This document shows, one piece after another, positions 1 to 7,510 of a stretch of 64,000 bases of DNA. The stretch covers positions 29,082 to 93,081 of the forward strand of contig CAVBUH010000041.1 of NCBI GenBank assembly GCA_963598415.1. The letters are read 5' to 3'. Each line of letters opens with the position of its first letter. Positions within the stretch are counted from its first letter, which is position 1. Source of the DNA: Colimorpha_A sp900556615 (lineage in GTDB: Bacteria; Bacillota; Clostridia; Oscillospirales; CAG-272). Position numbers and translations under genes: made by a program. The notes under the pieces are model-generated. The model ran no database searches. It was not told the origin of the DNA and saw nothing but the letters and a program-made list of their open reading frames with translations.

Positions 1-300
1 AGAAAAGATTTCCAGATTAAGCATATGGGATACCGAATCGAACTCGGGGAAATAGAGACCGTATGCGGAGCTTTCGACGGAATTTCTCTTTGCTGTGCCT
101 TGTATAATAAAGAGAATAAGAGGATACTTCTGTATTATACAGGAAGTGTTGATAAAAAAGAAGTATTAAACTATTTAAAATTAAAGCTTCCGAGATATAT
201 GCTGCCGTCTGAGCTTATTCACTTGTCGGAGATGCCCTTTACGCTGAACGGAAAAATCGACAGGAAAAGTCTTGCAGAGCAGAGCCAGACAACTGTATGA
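1..300 (+). CDS. dltA: D-alanine/amino-acid adenylation enzyme, C-terminal end (DltA-like), cut by window edge
   Basis: The reading frame is open from base 1, so this is the 3' end of a longer gene and the ATG at 25 is internal. The first residues read RKDFQIKHMGYRIELGEIE, the hinge and start of the C-terminal subdomain of AMP-forming adenylation enzymes. In DltA this region carries the D/R-x-Q-I-K-x-x-G-x-R-I-E-L-x-E-I-E signature. The late lysine in LNGKIDRKSL (around residue 82 from the ATG) matches the invariant catalytic lysine. DltA loads D-alanine onto the carrier protein DltC for teichoic acid esterification. The next three genes are a carrier protein, an MBOAT protein and an SGNH protein, which is the dlt order. 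The substrate amino acid cannot be read from this fragment. Family call is firm; the DltA assignment rests on context. Confidence 0.85.
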   Translation, partial: RKDFQIKHMGYRIELGEIETVCGAFDGISLCCALYNKENKRILLYYTGSVDKKEVLNYLKLKLPRYMLPSELIHLSEMPFTLNGKIDRKSLAEQSQTTV

Positions 301-368
301 CGACAAAACTCATTTGATATCAAAAGCTTAGAAAAAATTTTCTTATTATGATAGGAGCTTGACCTGAA

Positions 369-596
369 ATGGATAAAATAATTGAGCTTTTAAATGATCT
401 TCATCCGGATGTGAATTATGAAAGCTGCGAAACCCTTATTGACGACGGAATACTTGATTCGATGGATATTGTATCTCTTATTACCGAGATATACAATGAA
501 TTTGACGTAAGGATTCCGGCGGATAAGATTGTACCGGAAAATTTTAATTCCGCGGCAGCGCTGTGGGAGCTTGTAAGCGAGCTTATTGACGAATGA
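369..596 (+). CDS. dltC: D-alanyl/acyl carrier protein (DltC-like)
   Basis: A 75-residue acidic carrier protein. The phosphopantetheine serine is S31 in the motif ILDSMDIVSL, followed by the helix II region VSLITEIYNEFDVRIP typical of DltC, including the ACP-family pattern EFDVRIP. The start ATG is preceded by GGAG at about 10 bases. The stop codon overlaps the start of the next gene (ATGA, 593-596), so the two are translationally coupled. In the Dlt pathway the carrier holds the thioester-linked D-alanine that the MBOAT protein passes outward. It could in principle be the carrier of a related amino-acid or acyl export system. Confidence 0.88.
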   Translation: MDKIIELLNDLHPDVNYESCETLIDDGILDSMDIVSLITEIYNEFDVRIPADKIVPENFNSAAALWELVSELIDE

Positions 597-2185
597 GCTT
601 TACATCTTTTTCCTTTGCGATATTTTTCCTTGCTGTAACGGCATTGTATTATACGCTGGCAAAAAAGAAGCAGTGGCAGCTTTTATTGCTCGCGAGCTAT
701 TTCTTCTATGCCTGCGCCGATGTGAGATATTTGATTTTTATTGTTATTACCACTGTTTCGGCATATTTGGTTACAACGAGGTTTACCGCTCTCAGAGAAA
801 AGCAGTCTGCGTATCTGAAGGAGAATCCCGATCTTTCAAAAGAGGAAAAAAAGAAATATAAGGAGAGAATGAAATCAAAAAGCGGCAAATGGCTACTTTT
901 TGCCGTTCTTTTGAATTTCGGGATACTCTTTGCCTTTAAGTATCTGAATTTTTTTATTGACAACATCAATGCAGTAATCGGTATATTCTCGAGGACTGCG
1001 TCTATAGCGACTGTAAAGCTGATACTTCCGCTCGGAATTTCCTTTTACATATTTCAGACAATCGGATATGTTGCCGATGTTTATTTCGGGAAGTATGAGG
1101 CGGAAAAAAATCCTTTTAAGCTTGCCCTTTTTGTCTCCTTCTTTCCTCAACTTCTTCAGGGGCCGATTGGCAGATATAATCTTATGGCGCCTTCGCTTTT
1201 TGCCGCACATGATTTTGACTTCAGAAATTTTAGCTTCGGTATAGAGCGTATGCTTTGGGGTTATTTTAAGAAAATTGTTATTGCGGACAGGCTTATTACG
1301 GCAGTCGGAACCATTACCGCTTCTCCCGCGGATTATCCAGGAGTTATGGTGATTTGCGGCATGCTTTTCTACGCCGTGCAGCTCTATTGTGATTTTACCG
1401 GCGGTATTGATATAACAATCGGGGTTGCTGAGGTTCTCGGAGTGAAACTCAGCGAGAATTTTAAACGTCCCTTTTTCTCCAAAAATGTTGCCGAATATTG
1501 GCGCAGATGGCATATCACGCTTGGAACATGGTTTAAGGATTATACTTTCTATCCTCTCTCTACAAGCAAGACAATGATGAAGCTGACAAAGCTCACGAAG
1601 GAGAAATTCGGGAACGGAGCGGCCAAGCGGGTTCCGGTGTACTTGTCTACTGTCATTCTCTGGTTTGCTACCGGTGCGTGGCATGGGGCAAAATGGAATT
1701 TTATTGTATGGGGACTTGGAAATTGTTTTGTTATTCTGGTTTCACAGGAGTTGACACCGTTATACCGAAAATTCAGTGAAAAATATCCGCGTTTGCATAG
1801 CTCGCGCTTTTGGAACGGTGTTCAGGTTATCAGAACCAATGTTATTATGTGTCTGCTTCGCACATTTGACTGCTATTCTACGGTGGGGGCTTCTTTAGGT
1901 GCGATTGGAACTGTTTTTTATAAATGTAATTTTGCAAGTTTAACTGATGGAACGCTCTTGAAGATTGGAATGCAGCTGTCGGATTATATTGTTGTGGTAG
2001 TAGGCGTTCTTATTTTGTTTGCCGTCAGTATGATAGGAAGAAGCGGTTCTGTTCGCGAAAAGGTGGTAAAACTTCCTCCGGGTGTGCAAATTATACTTTA
2101 TGTATCGCTGTTCTTTTCTATCATTGTGTTTGGCGCGTATGGAGTCGGTTACGATTCGGGACAGTTCATTTATACGCAATTCTAA
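593..2185 (+). CDS. dltB: MBOAT-family membrane O-acyltransferase (DltB-like)
   Basis: A 530-residue polytopic membrane protein. It shows the MBOAT core: PLGISFYIFQTIGYVADVY, the FFPQLLQGPIGRY segment, the DFTGGIDITIGVAEVLG segment, and NVAEYWRRWHITLGTWFKDY with a conserved histidine, followed by ATGAWHGAKWNF containing the catalytic MBOAT histidine. DltB-type proteins transfer the acyl or D-alanyl group from the carrier protein across the membrane toward teichoic acid or another cell-surface glycan. The same fold also serves alginate and other polysaccharide O-acetylation, but the preceding carrier protein favours the Dlt role. Overlap with the carrier gene is 4 bases. Confidence 0.9.
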   Translation: MSFTSFSFAIFFLAVTALYYTLAKKKQWQLLLLASYFFYACADVRYLIFIVITTVSAYLVTTRFTALREKQSAYLKENPDLSKEEKKKYKERMKSKSGKWLLFAVLLNFGILFAFKYLNFFIDNINAVIGIFSRTASIATVKLILPLGISFYIFQTIGYVADVYFGKYEAEKNPFKLALFVSFFPQLLQGPIGRYNLMAPSLFAAHDFDFRNFSFGIERMLWGYFKKIVIADRLITAVGTITASPADYPGVMVICGMLFYAVQLYCDFTGGIDITIGVAEVLGVKLSENFKRPFFSKNVAEYWRRWHITLGTWFKDYTFYPLSTSKTMMKLTKLTKEKFGNGAAKRVPVYLSTVILWFATGAWHGAKWNFIVWGLGNCFVILVSQELTPLYRKFSEKYPRLHSSRFWNGVQVIRTNVIMCLLRTFDCYSTVGASLGAIGTVFYKCNFASLTDGTLLKIGMQLSDYIVVVVGVLILFAVSMIGRSGSVREKVVKLPPGVQIILYVSLFFSIIVFGAYGVGYDSGQFIYTQF

Positions 2186-2197
2186 GGCGGTGTCAGA

Positions 2198-3262
2198 ATG
2201 AAAAAAATTATTATAACCGTAATATCAGTCGCCGCAGTGATTATGATTTTCGCCGGTTTGCAGTCACTTCTTATGCCGAAATATATAACCGAAGCACAAG
2301 AGGGAAACCTGGTTGCAGAATATTATAATTCCGACAAAAATCATGATGTGGTGTTCATTGGTGACTGCGAGGTTTATGAGAATATAGATCCGGTAGTTCT
2401 CTGGGAAGAGTACGGCATATCTTCCTATGTGCGGGGATCACCGCAGCAGCTTATCTGGATGTCATATTATCTCATGGAAGAAACACTTAAGTATGAAAAG
2501 CCGGATGTTTTTGTGTTCAATGTCCTTTCCATGAAGTATGGAGAACCACAGAGCGAAGCATATAATCGTCTTGCTCACGACGGTATGAGGCTTTCGGCAA
2601 GTAAACTGAAATCCGTCAGAGCGTCAATGACCGACGGGGAAGATTTTGTTTCATACCTTTTCCCATTACTTCGTTTTCATTCCCGCTGGTCGGAGCTTGA
2701 CAGAAACGATTTTAAATATTGGTTCAAAACCTCTCCTCAAATTTCATGCGCCGGTTATCTTATGCGCGTCGATACGAAGGGAACCGATTTCTTTCCGCCC
2801 GGAAAGGAGCTTGACGATTACACATTTTCCGATACCTGTTATGAGTATCTTGAAAAAATGACGAATCTTTGCCGGGAAAACGATATAGAGCTTGTTTTGA
2901 TGAAAGCGCCGTCTGTCAGTCCTTATTGGTATGATCAGTGGGAGGAACAAATTGTCTCATATGCCGAGAAAAATGGTCTTTTGTATTATAATTTCTTGAA
3001 CATGTCGGAACAAACAGGTATAGATTATATGACCGATACCTATGATGGAGGGCTTCATTTAAATCTGTCCGGAGCTGAAAAGCTGTCGAAGCTGCTCGGC
3101 TTGCTTCTGAAAGAAAATACAGAGCTTCCCGACCATCGCGGAGATCCGGAATATGAGGCGTCATGGCGTGAGATTATTGAATTTCATGATAAAGTTGAGG
3201 TGTATCAGAAGCGGGAGCTTGCAGAAAAAGGATATATCTCGGGGTTTACTTTTTTTGAATGA
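2198..3262 (+). CDS. DltD-position SGNH-like membrane-anchored protein with Cys in the nucleophile position
   Basis: A 354-residue protein with one N-terminal membrane anchor (residues 4-26) and an extracellular SGNH-like domain. Block I reads VVFIGDCEVYENIDPVVLWEEYGI. Most relatives have a G-S-S or G-D-S here, while this copy has D56-C57, so cysteine sits where the serine nucleophile is expected. The C-terminal block is DGGLHLNLSGAEKLS, with the D283 and H287 pair expected of the SGNH triad. It lies 12 bases after the MBOAT gene with an AAGGCGGTG ribosome site, in the position of DltD. From context I infer it assists or edits the D-alanyl or acyl transfer at the cell surface. The cysteine could make it a thiol-acyl carrier or hydrolase rather than a serine esterase. 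Confidence 0.75.
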   Translation: MKKIIITVISVAAVIMIFAGLQSLLMPKYITEAQEGNLVAEYYNSDKNHDVVFIGDCEVYENIDPVVLWEEYGISSYVRGSPQQLIWMSYYLMEETLKYEKPDVFVFNVLSMKYGEPQSEAYNRLAHDGMRLSASKLKSVRASMTDGEDFVSYLFPLLRFHSRWSELDRNDFKYWFKTSPQISCAGYLMRVDTKGTDFFPPGKELDDYTFSDTCYEYLEKMTNLCRENDIELVLMKAPSVSPYWYDQWEEQIVSYAEKNGLLYYNFLNMSEQTGIDYMTDTYDGGLHLNLSGAEKLSKLLGLLLKENTELPDHRGDPEYEASWREIIEFHDKVEVYQKRELAEKGYISGFTFFE

Positions 3263-3286
3263 TGATATGATGAAAGGAATCAAGTT

Positions 3287-3841
3287 ATGAAAAAATTGTA
3301 TTTATTATTGACGGCTGCAGCGGCATTGTTTCTGCTTTGGGGATGTAAAAACGGTTCGGAAACTCAGACTCAGAGCGGAACAGGCAATTCCTCTTCGTTA
3401 AGTGACAGTGAGAGTGCTTCCGATACTGCTGCAACGGAAGAAGGATTTCTCTTTATTTATAATGAGAAGAAAGTTTATTGCAATCAGAGCGCAGAGGAAG
3501 CGCTCTCTGCATTGGGGGAATACGACAATAAATTTGAGTCTCCCTCCTGTGCTTTCAACGGGGTGGAGGTTACTTATTATTATTCTGCTATTCAGCTTAC
3601 CACGTATACCGACGGAGAGGCACCCGAAAGAGTATTGTCAATCTATCTTCAGGATGATTCGGTAACTACCGCAGAAGGTATAACGATCGGAGACAGTGCA
3701 GATAAGGTGAAAGCGGCATACGGAGAACCTACCGAGAGCGGCGAGAACAGTATGGTGTTTTTCAAGGAGGGAACCAAGCTTACTTTTATATTGAATGAGG
3801 ACGGTGTTTCGTCGATCATGTATTCCCTTGCTGACGATTAA
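3287..3841 (+). CDS. Small lipoprotein of unknown function, end of the dlt-like operon
   Basis: A 184-residue predicted lipoprotein. The signal peptide MKKLYLLLTAAAALFLLWGC ends in the lipobox LLWGC, followed by a Ser/Thr/Gln-rich linker (about residues 22-50). The C-terminal part holds the pattern EGITIGDSADKVKAAYGEP and then a short beta-rich stretch. This pattern is common in small extracellular clostridial lipoproteins of unknown function. It begins 24 bases after the SGNH gene with an AAAGGAAT ribosome site, so it is probably co-transcribed. Its TAA stop codon is also the first bases of the repeat element that follows, so the 3' end may have been altered by that insertion. Confidence 0.7.
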   Translation: MKKLYLLLTAAAALFLLWGCKNGSETQTQSGTGNSSSLSDSESASDTAATEEGFLFIYNEKKVYCNQSAEEALSALGEYDNKFESPSCAFNGVEVTYYYSAIQLTTYTDGEAPERVLSIYLQDDSVTTAEGITIGDSADKVKAAYGEPTESGENSMVFFKEGTKLTFILNEDGVSSIMYSLADD

Positions 3842-4107
3842 GGAATCACCGAATAAAACGTCAACGGATCTTTCCGGCAGATTGATTGCCCGATTGCCCG
3901 GCATCGTTAAAAAAGCTTGACTATTAAGGCAATGCTGCCGGATTCTTGCAGTACAGATGTGCAGTCGTATTTTTCGTCAGACGATATCAATTGAGGAGGC
4001 ATGTAAGAGCGACTTCTCTGCTGACAAAATTTGTGAAGTATGACGGAAAAGGGATAAGCAGATATGCTGTCAAGGCGCAAGCCGTGAGACCAGCGGTGTT
4101 GCCTTAA
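3838..4107 (+). repeat. R1 repeat, long copy (MITE-like, inverted ends TTAAGG...CCTTAA)
   Basis: The 270-bp stretch begins TTAAGGAATCACCG and ends CGGTGTTGCCTTAA, which are imperfect inverted ends. A second, nested inward end TAAGGCAATGCTGCCGG lies at 3925. The same arrangement recurs at 27554-27791: the stretch beginning TAAGGA and CGTCAACGGAT, the string GATTGCCCGGCATCGTTAAAAAA, the nested end, then TTGAGGAGGCA, TTTGTGAAGTATGA and the closing end. It fills the gap between the lipoprotein and the regulator and shows no convincing gene. No transposase is present, so it resembles a non-autonomous element. Confidence 0.75.
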
Positions 4108-4246
4108 CCATATTCCTGCATTTTTACCTTGCCGCTCATAAAATTATCTCGGGAATCTGCATGGCCGATTGATTCAGCGATTTCATAAGAAATAAATGAT
4201 AAGAAGATTTTTGGGGGCTTTGGCGTAATGTCGAAGTCTCCTTTTA

Positions 4247-5089
4247 TCATTGTCGGTTATATGACGTACATCTCGTCTCGGTTGGCGTATGTCCGAAAAA
4301 TTTTTTGTAAGCCTTTGAGAAATACCCTGCGTCCGAAAAACCGCATTCAAAAGCTATATTTTTTATCGGGATACCGCTTTCCAAGAGAAGCTTATCGGCA
4401 TGACTAAGCCGAATTTCTGTGAGGAACTCTGAAATGGAAATACTGTATTTTTTTTCAAAGCTGTTTATCAAATGAGTTCTGCTGCACAAAAATTTTCCGC
4501 AAAGCATTTTGAGCGTGATTTTTTCCCTGTAATGCTCGGAAATATAGCTGTATACCGATTCTGCAAGATCACGGTTTTTTACATTTATAATGTTGGAGAG
4601 CGTTATATATCCGGCAAAAACCGACATAATGTTCGCATATGTTCTCATCATTTCTTCACTGACCTTTGAAATTTTTTTCGCAGCAGAAAGGGCGGAGGTA
4701 TCCGAATGGATAGCCTTGTCGGTTAAATATTTATCAGCTTTTCCTACAGCTTCCTTTAAATCCTCTTCGGTATTTCCCAAAACCTGTCCCATCATCAGAT
4801 AGCCAACGGGAATTTCATATCGATAAAGCGGACATACGGCTTCATACAGACCAAAGGGACATTTGTATATAATAAGTCCGTGAGCATTATCGGAACGGTG
4901 AAAAGCATTTTGATCGCTTTGCTTACATATTTTCTCTGCTTCTTGAGAGTAATGGAGACAACGGCAGAATTCCAGCGGATTTTCAGGAAATGAAGCGATT
5001 TCTTTAAAGTCTCGGTCGTGAATAGAAATTCTGAAGCCCGTAGCATGATGCAGTTCACGCAGTAAGGCAGCAATATCCGGTTGTTTCAT
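4247..5089 (-). CDS. PocR-domain AraC-family transcriptional regulator
   Basis: The N-terminal half is a PocR ligand-binding domain (residues about 1-140, with CRCLHYSQEAEKICKQSD and KCPFGLYEAVCPLYRYEIPVGYLMMGQV). The C-terminal 100 residues form an AraC double helix-turn-helix, ending in the typical NIAFECGFSDAGYFSKAYKKFFGHTPTE segment. I chose the ATG at 5089 because GGAGA lies about 7 bases upstream. An in-frame ATG seven codons earlier has no such site. A good promoter, TTGACT-16-TATAAT, lies at 5163-5136 on this strand and overlaps a promoter for the opposite operon. PocR domains are known or proposed to bind small organic molecules such as diols. The target here is probably the divergent sugar-kinase operon, but that is inference. 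Confidence 0.88.
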   Translation of the reverse strand: MKQPDIAALLRELHHATGFRISIHDRDFKEIASFPENPLEFCRCLHYSQEAEKICKQSDQNAFHRSDNAHGLIIYKCPFGLYEAVCPLYRYEIPVGYLMMGQVLGNTEEDLKEAVGKADKYLTDKAIHSDTSALSAAKKISKVSEEMMRTYANIMSVFAGYITLSNIINVKNRDLAESVYSYISEHYREKITLKMLCGKFLCSRTHLINSFEKKYSISISEFLTEIRLSHADKLLLESGIPIKNIAFECGFSDAGYFSKAYKKFFGHTPTETRCTSYNRQ

Positions 5090-5135
5090 AATATATCTCC
5101 GGTTGAACAATAATTTGTGTACTATTTTACTATAT

Positions 5136-5180
5136 ATTATACTTTTTTTTATTGAAAAGTCAAGAACGGCGGTGTATAAT
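5136..5180. promoter_or_regulatory. Face-to-face overlapping divergent promoters
   Basis: On the minus strand, TTGACT (5163-5158) and TATAAT (5141-5136) are separated by 16 bases. On the plus strand, TTGAAA (5152-5157) and TATAAT (5175-5180) are separated by 17 bases. The two -35 regions are adjacent and their sites interlock, so polymerase or an activator on one promoter should affect the other. The minus promoter serves the PocR-AraC gene, the plus promoter the nucleotidyltransferase/kinase operon. The plus 5' leader would then be about 170 bases. Confidence 0.7.
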
Positions 5181-5354
5181 GATTAGTGTAAAATTTTCAA
5201 CATAATAGGATAGCTGCAGAGTTATTTGTTTCTACGACCGTTATTTTTGTTATTCAACAATCGAAAAGAGATACTCGATTATGATGATTTTATCCTCAGA
5301 GGGGAAATAAGGGTTGTTTTAACGTTCGGAGCGGCGGGAAAGGATGGTTTTAAA

Positions 5355-6179
5355 ATGGCAACAGCAACACTTGTGGTAATGGCAGCGGGTATGGGAAGTC
5401 GATTCGGAGGCTTGAAGCAGCTTGAGCCTGTCGGAGCGGATGGTGAGATGCTTCTTGACTATTCGGTATATGATGCAATACGTGCCGGATTTGACAAGGT
5501 GGTTTTTGTAATTAAAAAGAGTATCGAAAAGGATTTTAAAGAGCTTGCAGGAGACAGAATTGCGGGCAATACGGAGGTAGAATATGTTTTCCAGGAGCCC
5601 CCGTCTCATCGCCCAAAACCGTACGGAACGGGAGAGGCGATTTTATGTGCGGAGAAGTCTGTCAGCACTCCATTTGCCGTAATAAATTCAGATGATTTTT
5701 ATGGTGCCGATGCTTTCAGAAAGATTCGAGCCGGTCTTAACAATACTTCCGATTACTGTATGGTAGGCTATCGCCTTGAAAACACTCTTTCCGACAACGG
5801 TGCGGTTTCTCGCGGAGTATGTGATATCAGGGAAGGCTGTCTTACCGATATAAATGAGCATACATCTCTTACTAAGGAGTCCGGACTTGATCCTGCAACA
5901 GTTGTTTCAATGAATATGTGGGGACTTCAGCCGGATATATTTCCGGAACTGAAAAGGCAGTTTGGAGAATTTCTCAAGACCGCGGATATTAGCAAGGATG
6001 AATTTCAGATACCGAAGGTTATTGACAAGGTGATAAAGAGCGGAACTCATAAGGTTAAGGTTTACAATACTTCGGAGGTTTGGTACGGGATGACTTATCG
6101 TGAAGATAAGCAAAAGGTGGTCGAGGCGATAAAAAGAATGACCGATAATGGTATTTATCCTGCGGAGCTTTGGAAATGA
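5355..6179 (+). CDS. Sugar-phosphate nucleotidyltransferase family protein
   Basis: The protein from the ATG at 5355 is 274 residues and opens with the nucleotidyltransferase signature LVVMAAGMGSRFGGLKQLEPV. This is the G-x-G-x-R-x-x...K loop that binds the nucleotide. It continues with DDFYGADAF-type metal and sugar contacts (AVINSDDFYG) and the late YREDKQKVVEAI segment. An earlier in-frame start at 5226 is not supported by a ribosome site, whereas AAAGGATG precedes 5355. The stop overlaps the start of the kinase gene (ATGA). Paired with a NahK-like kinase it would turn a hexose- or hexosamine-1-phosphate into the UDP or another NDP-sugar. The nucleotide and sugar are not deducible from the sequence. 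Confidence 0.85.
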   Translation: MATATLVVMAAGMGSRFGGLKQLEPVGADGEMLLDYSVYDAIRAGFDKVVFVIKKSIEKDFKELAGDRIAGNTEVEYVFQEPPSHRPKPYGTGEAILCAEKSVSTPFAVINSDDFYGADAFRKIRAGLNNTSDYCMVGYRLENTLSDNGAVSRGVCDIREGCLTDINEHTSLTKESGLDPATVVSMNMWGLQPDIFPELKRQFGEFLKTADISKDEFQIPKVIDKVIKSGTHKVKVYNTSEVWYGMTYREDKQKVVEAIKRMTDNGIYPAELWK

Positions 6180-7282
6180 GAGATTTGAGAGAAATTTGTA
6201 CACACTTTGCTTTTGAGGGAAGACTTATACATACTGAGCCCTATGGCTGCGGTCATATAAACGACACGCATTGTCTCTGGTATGATCGAGGAGGCTATCC
6301 TCCTGTCAGATACATTCTTCAGCGAATTAATACGGAAGTATTTCGTGATGTGGACGGACTCATGAATAACATTTTCTCTGTTACTGAACACATAAGAACA
6401 AAGCTGCTCTTAAACGGGGAGGCTTCCGATCGAGGAACGCTGACTATTGTTCCCACGGACTCCGGTAAGCTGTATTATACTTCTTCTGATAAAAACTGCT
6501 ATCGGGCATATAAGTTTGTGGAGAGGACCTTTTCGCTTCAAACAGTTGAAAACCATACTCAATTTGAAAGTCTTGCGCATGCATTCGGGAATTTTCAAAA
6601 TCAACTCAGTGATTTTGACGCTTCAAAACTTTCGGAAACCATTCCCGATTTTCATAATACGGTAAAGCGCTATAGGGCTTTGGAAGCAGCGGCAAAGAAG
6701 GATACTGTCGGAAGAGCTGGCTTAGTATCGGCTGAGCTGGCTTTTGCTGAAGAGAGAAAGAAGGATGCCGGAATCCTCATCGGACTGCTCGAACGAAAAG
6801 AGCTTCCTCTCAGGGTTACGCACAATGATACAAAGCTCAATAATGTTCTTTTTGACGCCGATAGCGGGGAGGCGATGTGTGTTATTGACTTAGATACTGT
6901 GATGCCGGGACTTGTTCACTATGATTTCGGGGACAGTATACGTTTCGGTGCAAGCACCGCAGCCGAAGATGAAAAGGATCTTAACAAAGTTGAGATGGAT
7001 ATCGGTCTTTTTGAATCATATACACGTGGATTCCTGTCTGCCTGCGGAGATAAGCTTACCAAAGCGGAGATAGAATACCTTCCGTTCAGTGCGAAGCTGC
7101 TTACCTATGAATGCGGAATACGGTTTCTTACCGATTATCTGAGCGGAGATACTTATTTTAAAATTCATTATCCCGAACAGAATCTTGATCGTTGCCGTAC
7201 GCAGTTTAAATTGGTTTATGATATGGAAAATAAAATGTCTGCAATGTGCGGAATTGTCAGTAGGCTTGCCGCTGGAAAATAA
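6176..7282 (+). CDS. N-acetylhexosamine 1-kinase-like phosphotransferase (NahK-like)
   Basis: An APH-fold kinase of 368 residues that resembles bifidobacterial NahK along its length. It has GCGHINDTHCLW near the N-terminus, YILQRINTEVFRDVDGLM, the catalytic loop LRVTHNDTKLNNVLFD, the metal-binding VIDLDTVMPG (D at the DFG-like site), FGDSIRFGAS, and the C-terminal YFKIHYPEQNLDRCRTQF. NahK phosphorylates the anomeric carbon of GlcNAc/GalNAc released from host mucin and milk glycans. The ATG at 6176 overlaps the preceding stop as ATGA, and a TTG two codons earlier is less likely. A strong terminator follows at 7331. Specificity for GlcNAc, GalNAc or another sugar is not settled. Confidence 0.83.
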   Translation: MRDLREICTHFAFEGRLIHTEPYGCGHINDTHCLWYDRGGYPPVRYILQRINTEVFRDVDGLMNNIFSVTEHIRTKLLLNGEASDRGTLTIVPTDSGKLYYTSSDKNCYRAYKFVERTFSLQTVENHTQFESLAHAFGNFQNQLSDFDASKLSETIPDFHNTVKRYRALEAAAKKDTVGRAGLVSAELAFAEERKKDAGILIGLLERKELPLRVTHNDTKLNNVLFDADSGEAMCVIDLDTVMPGLVHYDFGDSIRFGASTAAEDEKDLNKVEMDIGLFESYTRGFLSACGDKLTKAEIEYLPFSAKLLTYECGIRFLTDYLSGDTYFKIHYPEQNLDRCRTQFKLVYDMENKMSAMCGIVSRLAAGK

Positions 7283-7330
7283 ATGGCATATTCGCTTGTT
7301 CATTTCCTGTCACACTTCACTAATTTCGTT

Positions 7331-7353
7331 GGCAGGAGCCGCTCCTGCCTTTT
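7331..7353 (+). terminator. Rho-independent terminator after the kinase gene
   Basis: An 8-bp perfect stem GGCAGGAG/CTCCTGCC with a 3-base loop (7331-7349) is followed by TTTT. It ends the nucleotidyltransferase/kinase transcript. Confidence 0.8.
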
Positions 7354-7510
7354 GTATCGTTTGACAAAAATATGACTGCGCAATCTATCCCGTCAGAACT
7401 CACCGATATAGACTTAAATCAAAATAGTTATGACATAACATCAGAAAAAAGACTGAATTTTTTAGGAATACTTACGGAGATTAGGGGGAATTTCCGGGAA
7501 AGGATATACT

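Noticed and set aside
893..1684. Long minus-strand open frame (263 codons)
   Set aside because: It lies wholly inside the MBOAT acyltransferase gene on the other strand, has no ribosome site and gives a low-complexity, non-domain protein.
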